In this document: positions 1 through 7,844 of the stretch, piece after piece
Layout of the letters: each line of letters starts with the position of its first letter
How positions within the stretch are numbered: position 1 is the first letter of the stretch
Assembly: GCA_014885115.2 (NCBI GenBank)
Contig: WKLE02000097.1
Coordinates: 1-14,596 of the forward strand
DNA length: 14,596 nucleotides
Reading direction: 5' to 3'
DNA from: Asterionellopsis glacialis
Taxonomy: Eukaryota > Bacillariophyta > Plagiogrammaphyceae > Rhaphoneidales > Asterionellopsidaceae
Translations under genes and position numbers: made by a program
Notes under the pieces: model-generated
Told to the model about the DNA's origin: nothing
Seen by the model: only the letters and a program-made list of their open reading frames with translations
Database searches by the model: none

Positions 1-535
1 ATATGTGAAGGCAGGACAGACTTTTGCTTCCATTGCCTTTAAAAGCCTTTCTGACAGCTATAACAATGATTAGTAAACTATAGCACAATCAAATTGGGCT
101 CGTTTATTGACCAGTACATTGTACATGATACAGGTACAGAGGACAAAACAAGCTGATTGTGCCAAAGCAGTGCTTTTGGTTCAAAAAGAATTCTAACAAG
201 ACACACTCATAAAAAGAAATTCTATATATTACAATTGAGTACAAATTGTACCAAACGTATTTAGCTTCTACAGTATATGGTACTTGCACCTCTTCCTTTG
301 TCAAAGCTACAGCGTTCTGTACCGTATTCTACCACAACTGCTGAAGATGGAAATTCTTAAGTAGAATGCTTACCTAGTAAGCCATCTACAAGAGGATTTC
401 TAAACCAGCACTCCCAGTGCAAGAAATTGCACGTATAGCTTGATCATGGGGATGAATGCACTACACCTCACTATGTGAGCTGTATCCTTAATGATAGTGC
501 TAATACACGCATCCATGCACAGACAGGCCAGTTGA

Positions 536-608
536 ACAGACAATGGTGGACAGACAGACAATGATGATGTGGCAGATTGTTGGAGATGGACAGACAATGA
601 TGACGTGG
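536..608. repeat. Small degenerate minisatellite
   Basis: A unit reading ACAGACAATGATGAYGTGG occurs at 554-572 and again at 590-608. A shorter, diverged unit (ACAGACAATGGTGG) lies at 536-549. The two full units differ at one position. The spacer between them is not itself repeated, so this is an interrupted array of about three units and not a clean tandem. Confidence 0.6.
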
Positions 609-753
609 TTACGTGGCAGTTTGGCTGACTAATCCTCTGAATTATCAAACATTAAAAAAATAGAATTCTTTTAAACTAGTCATAGTTAATTTACATTACC
701 AACAAACAAGTCTTCTCTTGTCTTTTGTGTAATCCCTGAGTTGATTGCTGTAA

Positions 754-1035
754 CCCGACTGCAATGCACACTGGCATAGGGCAGCCAAGCAACAATTCCA
801 CCCATTGCCCTCTTGGACAACTACTACAACTAATGTGTCACAGGGTTCACCATTATTTGTCCCTAGCACTTTAGTTACATCTGTACCAGTTGCTATCATG
901 AATAGTAAACCTCAAGAAAGTGTACTAAGTACCACAACACCATTAAATGAATCTAAAGTTACTGATACTAAAGAGGTGAAGGTTAAACAGGAACTCATTT
1001 TTGATGAAAACAAAAACAAAAAAATGCATTGTTAA
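754..1035 (+). CDS. Doubtful Thr/Ser-rich open frame
   Basis: An open frame of about 93 codons follows a stop at 751-753. It has no ATG near its beginning, and the first internal ATG is at 898. Composition is biased: a run of five Thr, then Ser/Val/Pro-rich sequence, then a charged tail with repeated Val-Lys and Lys-Gln-Glu. Such composition can occur in disordered regions of regulatory proteins, and a psi-K-x-E-like site (VKQE) is present, but short AT-rich frames give the same look by chance. I recognise no family. It lies outside the inverted repeats, so it could be an exon fragment of the host genome or nothing. Confidence 0.15.
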   Translation, partial: PDCNAHWHRAAKQQFHPLPSWTTTTTNVSQGSPLFVPSTLVTSVPVAIMNSKPQESVLSTTTPLNESKVTDTKEVKVKQELIFDENKNKKMHC

Positions 1036-1380
1036 ACATGAAGCTGGAGCAATGAAGTGGCAAATTCTTTACGTAAATGAGCTCAATATTTAGATAGGTA
1101 AATTTTGGCCCTCTTTGGCCTTATTTCATTAGTATTAGGATATACTGTTTTTAGAACCCATTAAATAATACTTTTTTTCATAATCAGTGCCTTTTCTTGA
1201 ATAAATGGATGAATGAATGAAAAAATAATGAAAAAATATATGAAATAAATTATTTGAGTACATATGTGTTTTTGCAACATCATTACCAAAAAAGTGAATG
1301 TGATGCAAAAATATAAGAAATGGAGAAAGCAGTCAAATTATGAGTATAAAATAATATATGTTACTTATGTACAAACTTTT

Positions 1381-1460
1381 TGTGTCACAGGAACAAAATT
1401 TATGTCTCTCATGGCAAAAAATTATGTCACCTGTACAAATTTACTATGTCTCTTGGTACC
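1381..1460. repeat. Subterminal direct repeat, period about 42 bp
   Basis: Two imperfect copies of a block start at 1381 and 1423. Both contain TGTCAC, then ACAAA(A)TTTA, then ATGTCTCT, then a GG(C/T)A end. The second copy runs into the left inverted repeat. A looser relative lies at about 1905-1965, with further ATGTGTC and GTACC motifs. Repeated short motifs next to the ends are typical of CACTA-type DNA transposons, where they serve as transposase binding sites. That role is inference here. Confidence 0.5.
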
Positions 1461-1651
1461 TGAAAATATGCGCACATCAGGCATGAAATAAATTCAATGG
1501 ACAGACCAAAATCATGCGCAAACCATGCATAAATTTAGTTCACTCCCTGTCTTGTGCTGGGGCATAATTTTTGCCTCACTTATGGGAGGAAATTTTGCCC
1601 AAAAGGTGATATAAAATTATATGCAGAGAGGCATGGGATTCCCTTCTGATG
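1437..1651 (+). repeat. Left long inverted repeat of the DNA transposon
   Basis: Read left to right, this segment matches the reverse complement of 14380-14596. The match begins with AAATTTACTATGTCTCTTGG and ends with CCCTTCTGATG. By hand alignment about nine in ten positions agree; most mismatches are transitions, and there is one poorly matching stretch near 1590-1605. Shared landmarks are CTCCCTGTCTTGTGCTGGGG and CTTATGGGAGGAAAT. The repeat may extend further left than 1437, because the right partner is cut by the window edge. It ends inside the beginning of the short open frame at 1621, so that frame's ATG lies within repeat sequence. Confidence 0.9.
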
Positions 1652-2116
1652 TCACAGATACAAATTGGAGAATTCAAAAAGAAAATCAAAACATGGAAGA
1701 AGATCACCTACACATCCCCTTCAAGCTTACACCTAAGTCATATCATGTCATGGTTGGGGAGATTGATTATAACAATCAACATCCACATCAGAGAGTAAGT
1801 TCTAGCCACTCTGGGATAAAGTCTGTCTGTCAGTCAATCAAAAATTGGTGCGGCACTTAAATTCTGTCCTACACATGCATTTTTTCTTCAGAACTGTTCT
1901 GAGTGACATAAAAATGTGTCTACGTCATGTACCAGAAAAATGTGTCACATATTTATGTGATAAAGACAAACTAAAATTTCTGTTGTGTAAACTTATACTG
2001 TGTTGGTCATTTTTTTTTTTAATAGTCAAATATTTTATATATCTTTCAAAACAAAAAATGCTGTAATTTCTCATCTTTGTTCATGCCACAAATTTATGGA
2101 TACATGACCAAGAATC
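1652..2116 (+). other. Leader between left inverted repeat and transposase
   Basis: No protein family is recognisable. A short open frame (1621-1860) starts inside the inverted repeat. A good donor (GAGA then GTAAGT at 1795) and an acceptor (a pyrimidine-rich run ending TTCTTCAG at 1891) could define a 97-bp intron in a 5' leader, but splicing there leads to a stop after a few codons. A second acceptor-like tract, ten T then AATAG, lies around 2011-2025. The segment probably contains the transposase promoter and 5' UTR; no specific promoter element stands out. Confidence 0.35.
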
Positions 2117-3124
2117 ATGAATCGTCATGTTAGACCACAATTGCATCTTGTTTGTCCTGGTTGTGAATTATTATGCCATTCATCTAGATCCTATACATCA
2201 CACTTGATTAACAATTCCTTTTGTCTTGCAGTTGATCAGTGGGGTGTCAATATTAACCAACCCTCTTCCAATCAAACAATCAATCCTGGTGAGAACACCA
2301 ATCCAACAATACAAACAAAGGCTACAATTCCATACCAGAATGTAACAGACAATTAAAATGCAATTCTTGATGATCATTTGTATCCCAAAGAAGATGTTGA
2401 TGATGCTGATATCGAATTTGAACCCAATTTCTTTGTTGATAACTTCCCTGAGCCTACAATATGTAGCTTTAGTTTGGAAAAAATTCTGTCTGACAGGCCA
2501 CAAACTTCCAAGCCTTTTTCTAAAGAAACTAGATGCTTTGTGAAATTATTACATAAACTTATGCTTAATGGTAGCCCACTTTATATATTTGATGACATCA
2601 TAAAATGGGAAGTAGATGCTGCAATGGCTGGGGCCACTTTTAAATCTAACATGCCTTCTTGTAAAAAGAATATGATTGATCTTGAAAGCGTTTCAAAACT
2701 TCCTCTATGAAACCTCAATACTTACCTTATCAACTAGAAGGTAAAGGATTTGAGTCCTTACCAGTTTTTAACTTCAAGGCAATGCTTGCATCATTGCTAA
2801 ATGATGATAGACTTATGCAACCAGAAAATTTAGGTATTCAACCTGACAATCAGGTAAAGTTCCAAGACAGGTTTAGCCTTGATACCCTTGAAGTGGATGA
2901 ATTTCACAATTCCATTAAAGAAACCTGTGCTGGGCCAAAGGATGTTTTTGTTGGCATTATGATGTACATTGATGGTACTAATCTAGGCAATTTTACAAAT
3001 GCCTCATAAGAGCATGTTATGTTCTATTTATCAATCTTTAATAGAGAGACTTGTAATCAATCCCATGCTTGGAGACCTTTAGGATATGTCAAAAGGCCTG
3101 TTGACAATGTGACTGATAAGGATG
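2117..3124 (+). pseudogene. Plavaka-like transposase, N-terminal part (broken)
   Basis: This is the first of three pieces of one transposase gene. The product would bind the element's ends and cut and paste it in the nucleus. The ATG at 2117 is followed at residues 13-36 by a zinc-finger-like pattern, CPGC then a His and a Cys, as expected for the N-terminus of this family. An acidic stretch follows (about 2380-2450). From about 2935 comes a conserved block containing MYIDGTNLGNFTNAS and, after a stop, SIFNRET and AWRPLGY. Breaks seen: an in-frame TAA at 2354-2356, a frame change near 2705 where the first frame stops (TGA 2708-2710), and a TAA at 3007-3009. The piece ends exactly at the left LTR of the first retrotransposon, and its frame resumes at 7844. 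The family call is from motif memory; other CACTA-like lineages are possible. Confidence 0.75.
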
Positions 3125-3125
3125 C
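3121..3125. repeat. Left target-site duplication of retrotransposon 1
   Basis: GATG (possibly GATGC) precedes the left LTR and recurs at 7840-7843 (7844) directly after the right LTR. With GATG as the duplication the LTR begins at 3125; with TG...CA-type ends it begins at 3123, so one to two bases are ambiguous. Collapsing the two copies rejoins the transposase frame without a gap. Confidence 0.7.
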
Positions 3126-3353
3126 CCTATGCCGCTAGTGTTGACGGCGGCACAACACAACAATCAGACAATCAACACACAAAAGAAAAGAAGACTTTTA
3201 TTTGGTGATGAAAATTATGAGCTTAGTTTAATCTGGAGAATATCCAGCAATCTAGTAAGTAGTAAGAAATCAGGAAATTAGTAAATGGTAATTTATTTGT
3301 GAGTCCGTCTGCTTGCCCATGCATCAATCATCCATCCTCAAGAATGTCCTACA
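3123..3353 (-). repeat. 3' LTR of retrotransposon 1 (left copy)
   Basis: The LTR is 231 bp and matches 7609-7839 along its full length. On the minus strand it starts TGTAGGACATTC and ends GGCATAGGGCA, so it has TG...CA ends. Two AATAAA-like polyadenylation signals are visible on the minus strand within it (CAAATAAATT and CCAAATAAAAG). The integrase frame runs into this LTR and stops at 3324-3326. The base sequence just upstream on the minus strand is ACACTCCC, which is not a purine tract. Confidence 0.93.
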
Positions 3354-4398
3354 GGGAGTGTACTTCATCCACTTCCCAAACTGTCCTGCGTGTGTTCGTA
3401 GTACGGCGTTACGCGACGAACGTTTACTGTCTCTTCTAATTACTTGAAGCACTTCATGAGGACCTTTGCGAGGACTGTCCATCTTAGGTACTATTCCTGG
3501 CTTCTCTAACGTAATGAGGTCACCTACGTGGTAATAGTGGTGTTGCTGGTTAAGGTATTTGTTTCTTGTTTTGAATATGAGTCCAATTGGCTCGGAAGGC
3601 AATTGGTAACAACATATCATGTCCGAATACTAATTGTCCGGGTGTGGCTTCTAACGTAGTTTGATAAGTACTGCATATAGCCCATGCTACAGAGCTCAGT
3701 ATGTTGTCCCAAGGTTCATCATCTCCTATAGTAGGTGGATTGGCAGAATTGCTTTTGTTGAGTGCAAGTAACGAGTTACCAATTACTTGATGCATGAGCT
3801 CTATGATATTGCTTGATTGGGGATTGTACGTGGTCATTGGTTTCTTACTTAGACCAAAGCTTTTCTGTGCCTTCTTGAAGATTCCTTTGAATTCTGAGCC
3901 ATTGTTGTATCCTATGTACCTTGGTTGTGGATACTGACATAACCATGCAGAGTGGAATGCTTCTATTACAGTGTCAGCTGTTTTGTCTTTAAGTGACTTG
4001 ATTATGATCTATCATGGTAAGACATTGTAGGGTTCGTGTACCTGAATTTGACTTGATAGTATATTTTCCGATTAGGTCTACGTGAACTCTCTCCCATTGT
4101 AGGCTTTCAGCTTCTTTAGGGAGTAAGTGTCCCTATTTCTTACGTTGCTTTTTACAGAGCTGGCATTGTTTGAAGGTTCTACAGAAGTTGTGTACGTGCT
4201 TTCTTAGTTTAGGCCAAGTAAAGTGCTGACGTATAGGTACTCAGGATACCAAGCTACGGCGCCTTGTTGAAGTTTTTCTGGTATATATATTTTACCTTCG
4301 GAGTGTATGAGCGGTTTGCCTTCAATTTCACTAGTTGTAAACATACCAGGTTTTGCATCATGCATTAGTTTCTTAAGCGTCATCTGCCCATCTTGCAT
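3324..4398 (-). pseudogene. Integrase of retrotransposon 1 (broken)
   Basis: Reading from 4398 down, a linker after RNase H leads to a damaged zinc-binding domain. Its His pair is lost to a deletion near 4235, but CRTFKQCQLCKKQ keeps the paired Cys. The core has VDLIGKYT and LTMID (first catalytic Asp). It then shows NNGSEFKG, where the second catalytic Asp is replaced by Asn, and YNPQSSNIIE with the third acidic residue kept. A C-terminal GPY/F-like module follows (SPRKGPHEVLQV), with His for the aromatic residue. Frame changes occur near 4007 (17-bp deletion at a GA repeat compared with the second copy) and near 3600, and a TAG lies after CKKQRKK. The last codons lie within the 3' LTR. Non-functional. 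Confidence 0.85.
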
Positions 4399-5705
4399 CT
4401 AATTGTGAAAGCGCGTCAGCAATGACATTGTGTTCACCAGCAATATGGACAAATTCTGCACCGTATTCTTCTAGCATCGTACGCCATCTGCATACTCGAT
4501 ACAATATGTTTTTATGGTCCATGTGTACTATTAGCTTTTGACCCCATAGTATGTTTTTAAATTCCTTAAGTGTCTCTACTATATACAGTAGTTCTTTTTT
4601 GCCAGTAGTATATTTCTTCTGAGCGTCTTTGAGTTTTCTGCTATAGAACGCAAGGGGCTTGATAACCACACCTAGTTGATAGTTGCTTGCGTCAGTATAT
4701 ACATGGAATTCGTTTTCGAAGTCCGGGAAGGCTAATAGCGTTTCTCCACTTATGACTTCTTTTATTTTATCAAAGGCTTTCTGATAGGTGCCATCCCATA
4801 CAAATTTGGCCTTGTTTGATACCATAGCCGTGAGTGGGGCTAGGATGTGACTTCGTCTTCACCACATATCGCAATAGTAGTTAATCATGCCTAAGAATTT
4901 CCTTAGTTGGCGTTTAGTCTTAGGAGGCTCTAAACATTATATTGCTTCCACTTTCTTATGCCGTGGTTGGATACCATCACGAGGTAACCAATAGCCTAGA
5001 TAATTAATCTGGTCTATGGCAAAATGGGATTTGTTAACGTTTACTACAAAACCAGCTTCTGCTAAGCAGCTTCATACCACATCAACTTTGCTGATGTGGT
5101 CTTCAAATGTGGCACTGGACGTGATTAAAATATCATCTATGTATGCCCGTGCAAATTCTAAGTCTCCTAGTATATCATTCTTTATTTTCTGAAAGATATC
5201 GGGGCTGTTTTTAATACCCATGGGTAGGCGTTTATACCTGTATTTACCCCATGGTAGAATTGTAGTGCACAGTTCCTGTGATTTCTCATCTAACGGAACG
5301 TGGTAGTATCCCATACTTAGTTAGATCAATCACAGTTGCATATTGAAATCTGTCTAGCTTTTGTAGTAGGTCAGATGTTTTTGGTAACGAAAATGGTTTT
5401 CTCTTAATTACTTTGTTGAGTTGACAAAAGTCAGTTACGATACGTACATCACCCCTTTTCTTTGGTACGACAAATGCGGGGGCTGCCCATTCACTGTTGT
5501 GGTTCTTTTCTAAAACACCTATTGATTCTAGCCTATCAATTTCCCGTTTAGTAGTCCCTTCTAAGGAACATGGTACTTGAAATGGCCTGGCATGATATGG
5601 TTCTGCGTCAGCTTCTATTTTAAGACTGACAGGTTTTATCTTCAGTGTGCCAAGCCCGCCCTTAAAGGCTTGTGGGTATTTTTGTAAGCACTTAAGCATA
5701 ACTTA
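4373..5705 (-). pseudogene. Reverse transcriptase and RNase H of retrotransposon 1 (broken)
   Basis: The RT would copy element RNA into DNA inside virus-like particles, and RNase H would remove the RNA. Motifs in order: SEWAAPAFVVPKKRG, RIVTDFCQLNK, YATVIDLT with the first catalytic Asp, GYYHVPLDE, WGKYRYKRLPMG, and YIDDIL with the catalytic Asp pair intact (about 5130). The RNase H part has YTDASNYQLGVV (Asp), KELLYIVETLKEFKN (Glu), MDHKN, and HNVIADALSQL (Asp). Breaks: a stop at 5703-5705, an extra base near 5320 that splits the palm, and stops at 5072-5074, 4937-4939 and 4859-4861. The frame shifts again near 4380. RNase H seems to lack a few residues after GVVI and after HKNILY compared with my memory of relatives; both gaps keep frame. 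Confidence 0.9.
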
Positions 5706-5749
5706 TCGCTCGTTATAAGTAAAGTGTATCCAGTGAGAGGCTTCCTTGC

Positions 5750-6385
5750 CTAAATTGACTTCTCGTAGTTAGCGTCTGATATGGATGATTGGCATAAATC
5801 TGCTTCCTTGAAGACAGATGGTTGGATGGCCATATGGTAGATGGCTTCTGCGCATTTGGGGTCTGAAAGCTCTCCATGGTATTTCATGGGTAATTCATAC
5901 CCTTCCCAGTGTATTGTTTTCATGCTAATGTGAATGTCAAGGCCCATGGCTTGCATCAGATTGGTTCCAACAATCATGTCATACTGTGCATCTGTTTAGT
6001 TTGTTTGTTCATCCACGTGACAAGACCAGACTAATGTCTTTTTGTTGGTGAGCTCTGGGAGTGTAAAATTTATTTGAGCTTTTTGCTTAGTGATAAAGTC
6101 ACCTCCCATCGTGTTCCACTGAGTAGGTTTAGGGTTCTTGTAAGAACTAGCCTTCCCCTGTTCCACAAAAGCTTTAAGGATGATTGTCGCGGTAGTACTG
6201 GTGTCGAGTAGGATTCGTATTGGAACGAGCTTGCCATCCTGGTTTATTATTTTGCCTACTACTTCAGTAGTGCTATGCGTAGATTTTTGCTTTTTTGTTT
6301 TTTGCTGACTGCATAGCATGTTGTATAATTGTTCTATGTTGGGGAAAAGGTTTGATTCAGTGTAGGAAGTAGGCCTAGAATAATT
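5750..6385 (-). pseudogene. Aspartic protease of retrotransposon 1 (broken)
   Basis: The reading frame covers about 6385-5750 on the minus strand. It contains ILLDTSTTATIIL (about 6180-6215), the retropepsin active-site loop, in which the usual Asp-Thr/Ser-Gly has become Asp-Thr-Ser. Downstream, MIVGTNLMQAMGLDI (5977-5930) corresponds to the flap and C-terminal half and continues in the same frame after a TAA at 5996-5998. The frame is lost again near 5757, before RT. The protease would have cut the Gag-Pol polyprotein. It lies in the -1 frame relative to gag; the switch is near 6400-6415, but stops around it prevent deciding between programmed frameshifting and a later indel. Confidence 0.8.
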
Positions 6386-6387
6386 GT

Positions 6388-7539
6388 CTAAATCTTCACT
6401 ACTAGTTTATGTTTAGTTTTACTATGTTGGGTAAAGTACAAACTAGGTTCCTCATCAGAGGAAGCACCCAATTTGTACTGCATTTTGCGTTTCTTTTTCT
6501 ACTTAACTTTCAATAATTTGAGCAAGCTAATCATTGTGTTTTCCTGCTCCTGCGTATACGTCTTGGATTTGACCAAATCCTTCTTTTTTGACTTGTCTGC
6601 AGTACAATTGCTGGTATTGTGGTTGTTCATAAGACAGTTGCTACATCACTTCCGAGTGCGCTGGCGCTTGTCATCACTTCCATTGTTATTGCGATCAGAA
6701 TTCTTTTCTGTTTGTTCACGCTTGCAATTTTTCTTACTTTCCTTAGGTGTTTTGGACTTAGCAAGTTCACAATCGATATTATCACGTACCTCTAACTTTT
6801 TGAAGTAGTCCACGGTATCCTCCCATGAGAGATCATGCAAGTCGTGGTTGCTAGCGAGTAGGGAGGATTGCCACTTGAGTGGTTTTGCCCAATCCAAAAT
6901 GTCAACAAGTTCGTCAAATTCCAATTTTCAAATGTTTTTACCATTGTGATCCATTGGAAAATATGGCAAATATTCGTTTTACTGGCAAAGCCTTGCGGCA
7001 AACTGTCTCAACGTGAAGTTGTCGGTCATTGCTAAGTGGTAGCAAAGGTAGTTCTTCTGGCGCCTTGACATGTGTCTAGACGAGAAGAAATTCTTGCCTA
7101 CGTTGTTCAGTACCAGTTCAAAGATCTGTTAAGGATCTTTATAGGCTGGTTTCTTGAGGCTTGCATTTTTGCTCTGGCGATTGGCATTGGCAGCATGAAA
7201 CAGCTGCCTTGCTCTACCCTTCAAGAGGGTGAGGGCCATGGAAGTCTTGGAGCCTGCTTTGGTGAGGAGACAATCTCTCTCAACCTCAGCAAATTCGATC
7301 CTCCACTGGATCCACTCTTCAGCAGATCCATCCTAAAATTGTTTGACTCTTTTCTCAATTGTTTCTGAGTCAGAGCCTTCATCAGAAGGATCAATTCTCA
7401 CCTCGATGGTCTTGTAAGAATCTTTGTTGTTGTCTTTTGACTTTGACCTCTCCTTTTTTGTTTTGATAAATGGACTTGCAGGAGGATTCAGCAGGGTCTG
7501 CTGTTGGCTCAACTCCTGATGCTTTCCTTTAAAAGTCAT
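6388..7539 (-). pseudogene. Gag with zinc knuckle, retrotransposon 1 (broken)
   Basis: A single minus-strand frame runs from ATG at 7539 to a stop at 6388-6390 with no frame change. It is interrupted by in-frame stops at 7333-7335, 7129-7131, 6979-6981, 6928-6930, 6646-6648 and 6499-6501. The N-terminus is Lys/Gln-rich and then acidic. GSAEEWIQWRIEFAEVERD (about 7275-7330) resembles the capsid-like retrotransposon gag domain. A basic, Asn/Lys-rich stretch precedes a perfect CCHC zinc knuckle, CSNCLMNNHNTSNC, at 6604-6645 (C-x2-C-x4-H-x4-C), which would bind the element's RNA. The length of about 384 codons fits a Ty3-type Gag. The stop directly before the knuckle would remove the nucleic-acid-binding part. 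Confidence 0.88.
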
Positions 7540-7581
7540 TGGAGGAGTAAAATGTCTTCATGTTTTCTTGAAAGTTAATAT

Positions 7582-7608
7582 CCTCTAAAAGAGGGAGTAA
7601 CGTTACTA
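7582..7608 (-). promoter_or_regulatory. Candidate primer-binding region of retrotransposon 1
   Basis: Just inside the 5' LTR (right copy), the minus strand reads TAGTAACGTTACTCCC. It lacks the TGG that usually follows the LTR when a tRNA 3' end primes. Instead it holds a perfect 12-bp palindrome, AGTAACGTTACT (7596-7607). Next to it is a short hairpin with 5-bp arms, CCTCT / AGAGG (7582-7594). First-strand priming should start here by position. Which primer is used cannot be read off. Confidence 0.4.
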
Positions 7609-7839
7609 TGCCCTATGCCGCTAGTGTTGACGGCTGCACAACACAACAATCAGACAATCAACACACAAAGGAAAAGAAGAATTTTATTTGGTGATGAAAA
7701 TTATGAGCTTAGTTTAATCCGGAGAAGATCTGGCAATTTAGTAAGAAGTAAAGATTCAGGAAATTAGTAAATGGTAATTTATTTGTGAGTCCGTCTGCTT
7801 GCCCACGCGTCAATCGTCCATCCTCAAGAGTGTCCTATA
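7609..7839 (-). repeat. 5' LTR of retrotransposon 1 (right copy)
   Basis: Full-length partner of 3123-3353. It keeps CpG dinucleotides at about 7806-7816 and 7719-7720 where the left copy has TpG or CpA. Its outer end reads CCTATA where the left copy has CCTACA, so the terminal CA/TG has mutated in this copy. GATG follows at 7840. Confidence 0.93.
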
Positions 7840-7844
7840 GATGC
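7840..7844. repeat. Right target-site duplication of retrotransposon 1
   Basis: GATG(C) matches 3121-3124 (3125). Directly after it the transposase frame continues with codons for Leu-Lys-Ser, in the frame that ended at 3123. Confidence 0.7.

Larger units (their letters stand above)
1..1436. other. Left flank, no convincing gene
   Basis: This stretch lies outside, or at the outer edge of, the inverted repeat at 1437. It is AT-rich and stops are frequent in all frames. The only open frame that reads at all like protein is on the + strand from about 754 to 1035. It is rich in Thr, Ser and Val and ends in a Lys/Glu-rich tail (KVKQEL near residue 60 of the later part), and I recognise no domain in it. 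Shorter minus-strand frames at 104-304, 400-648 and 696-899 have no recognisable composition. The outer end of the DNA transposon may lie somewhere in 1260-1436, but it cannot be fixed because its partner on the right is beyond the window. Confidence 0.5.
3123..7839 (-). mobile_element. Ty3/gypsy LTR retrotransposon 1, complete layout but dead
   Basis: Two 231-bp LTRs enclose 4255 bp that read, on the minus strand, gag, protease, reverse transcriptase, RNase H, integrase. Integrase after RNase H is the Ty3/gypsy order. The element inserted into the DNA-transposon transposase and is flanked by a 4-5 bp duplication. I count about 17 differences between its two LTRs (roughly 7 per cent), so it is not a recent arrival. 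Every pol domain carries nonsense codons or frame changes. Compared with the second copy, integrase also has small deletions (17 bp near 4007, 15 bp near 4117). No envelope-like gene is present. The family resembles stramenopile Ty3 elements from memory; this is not checked. Confidence 0.92.

Noticed and set aside
2215..2232. CTTTTGTCTTGCAG-like acceptor at 2231 inside the transposase
   Set aside because: The zinc-finger-like N-terminus upstream is in the same frame as the downstream coding sequence, so no intron is needed here. It remains a possible alternative.
2198..2503. 101-codon minus-strand frame
   Set aside because: Antisense shadow of the transposase N-terminal region; no recognisable motif.
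6473..6808. 111-codon + strand frame
   Set aside because: It is antisense to the gag nucleocapsid region; its Leu/Phe/Ser-rich sequence is what the complement of a Lys/Asn/Glu-rich gene gives.
7072..7368. 98-codon + strand frame with membrane-like segments
   Set aside because: Antisense to the capsid part of gag, which has family-like sequence on the minus strand.
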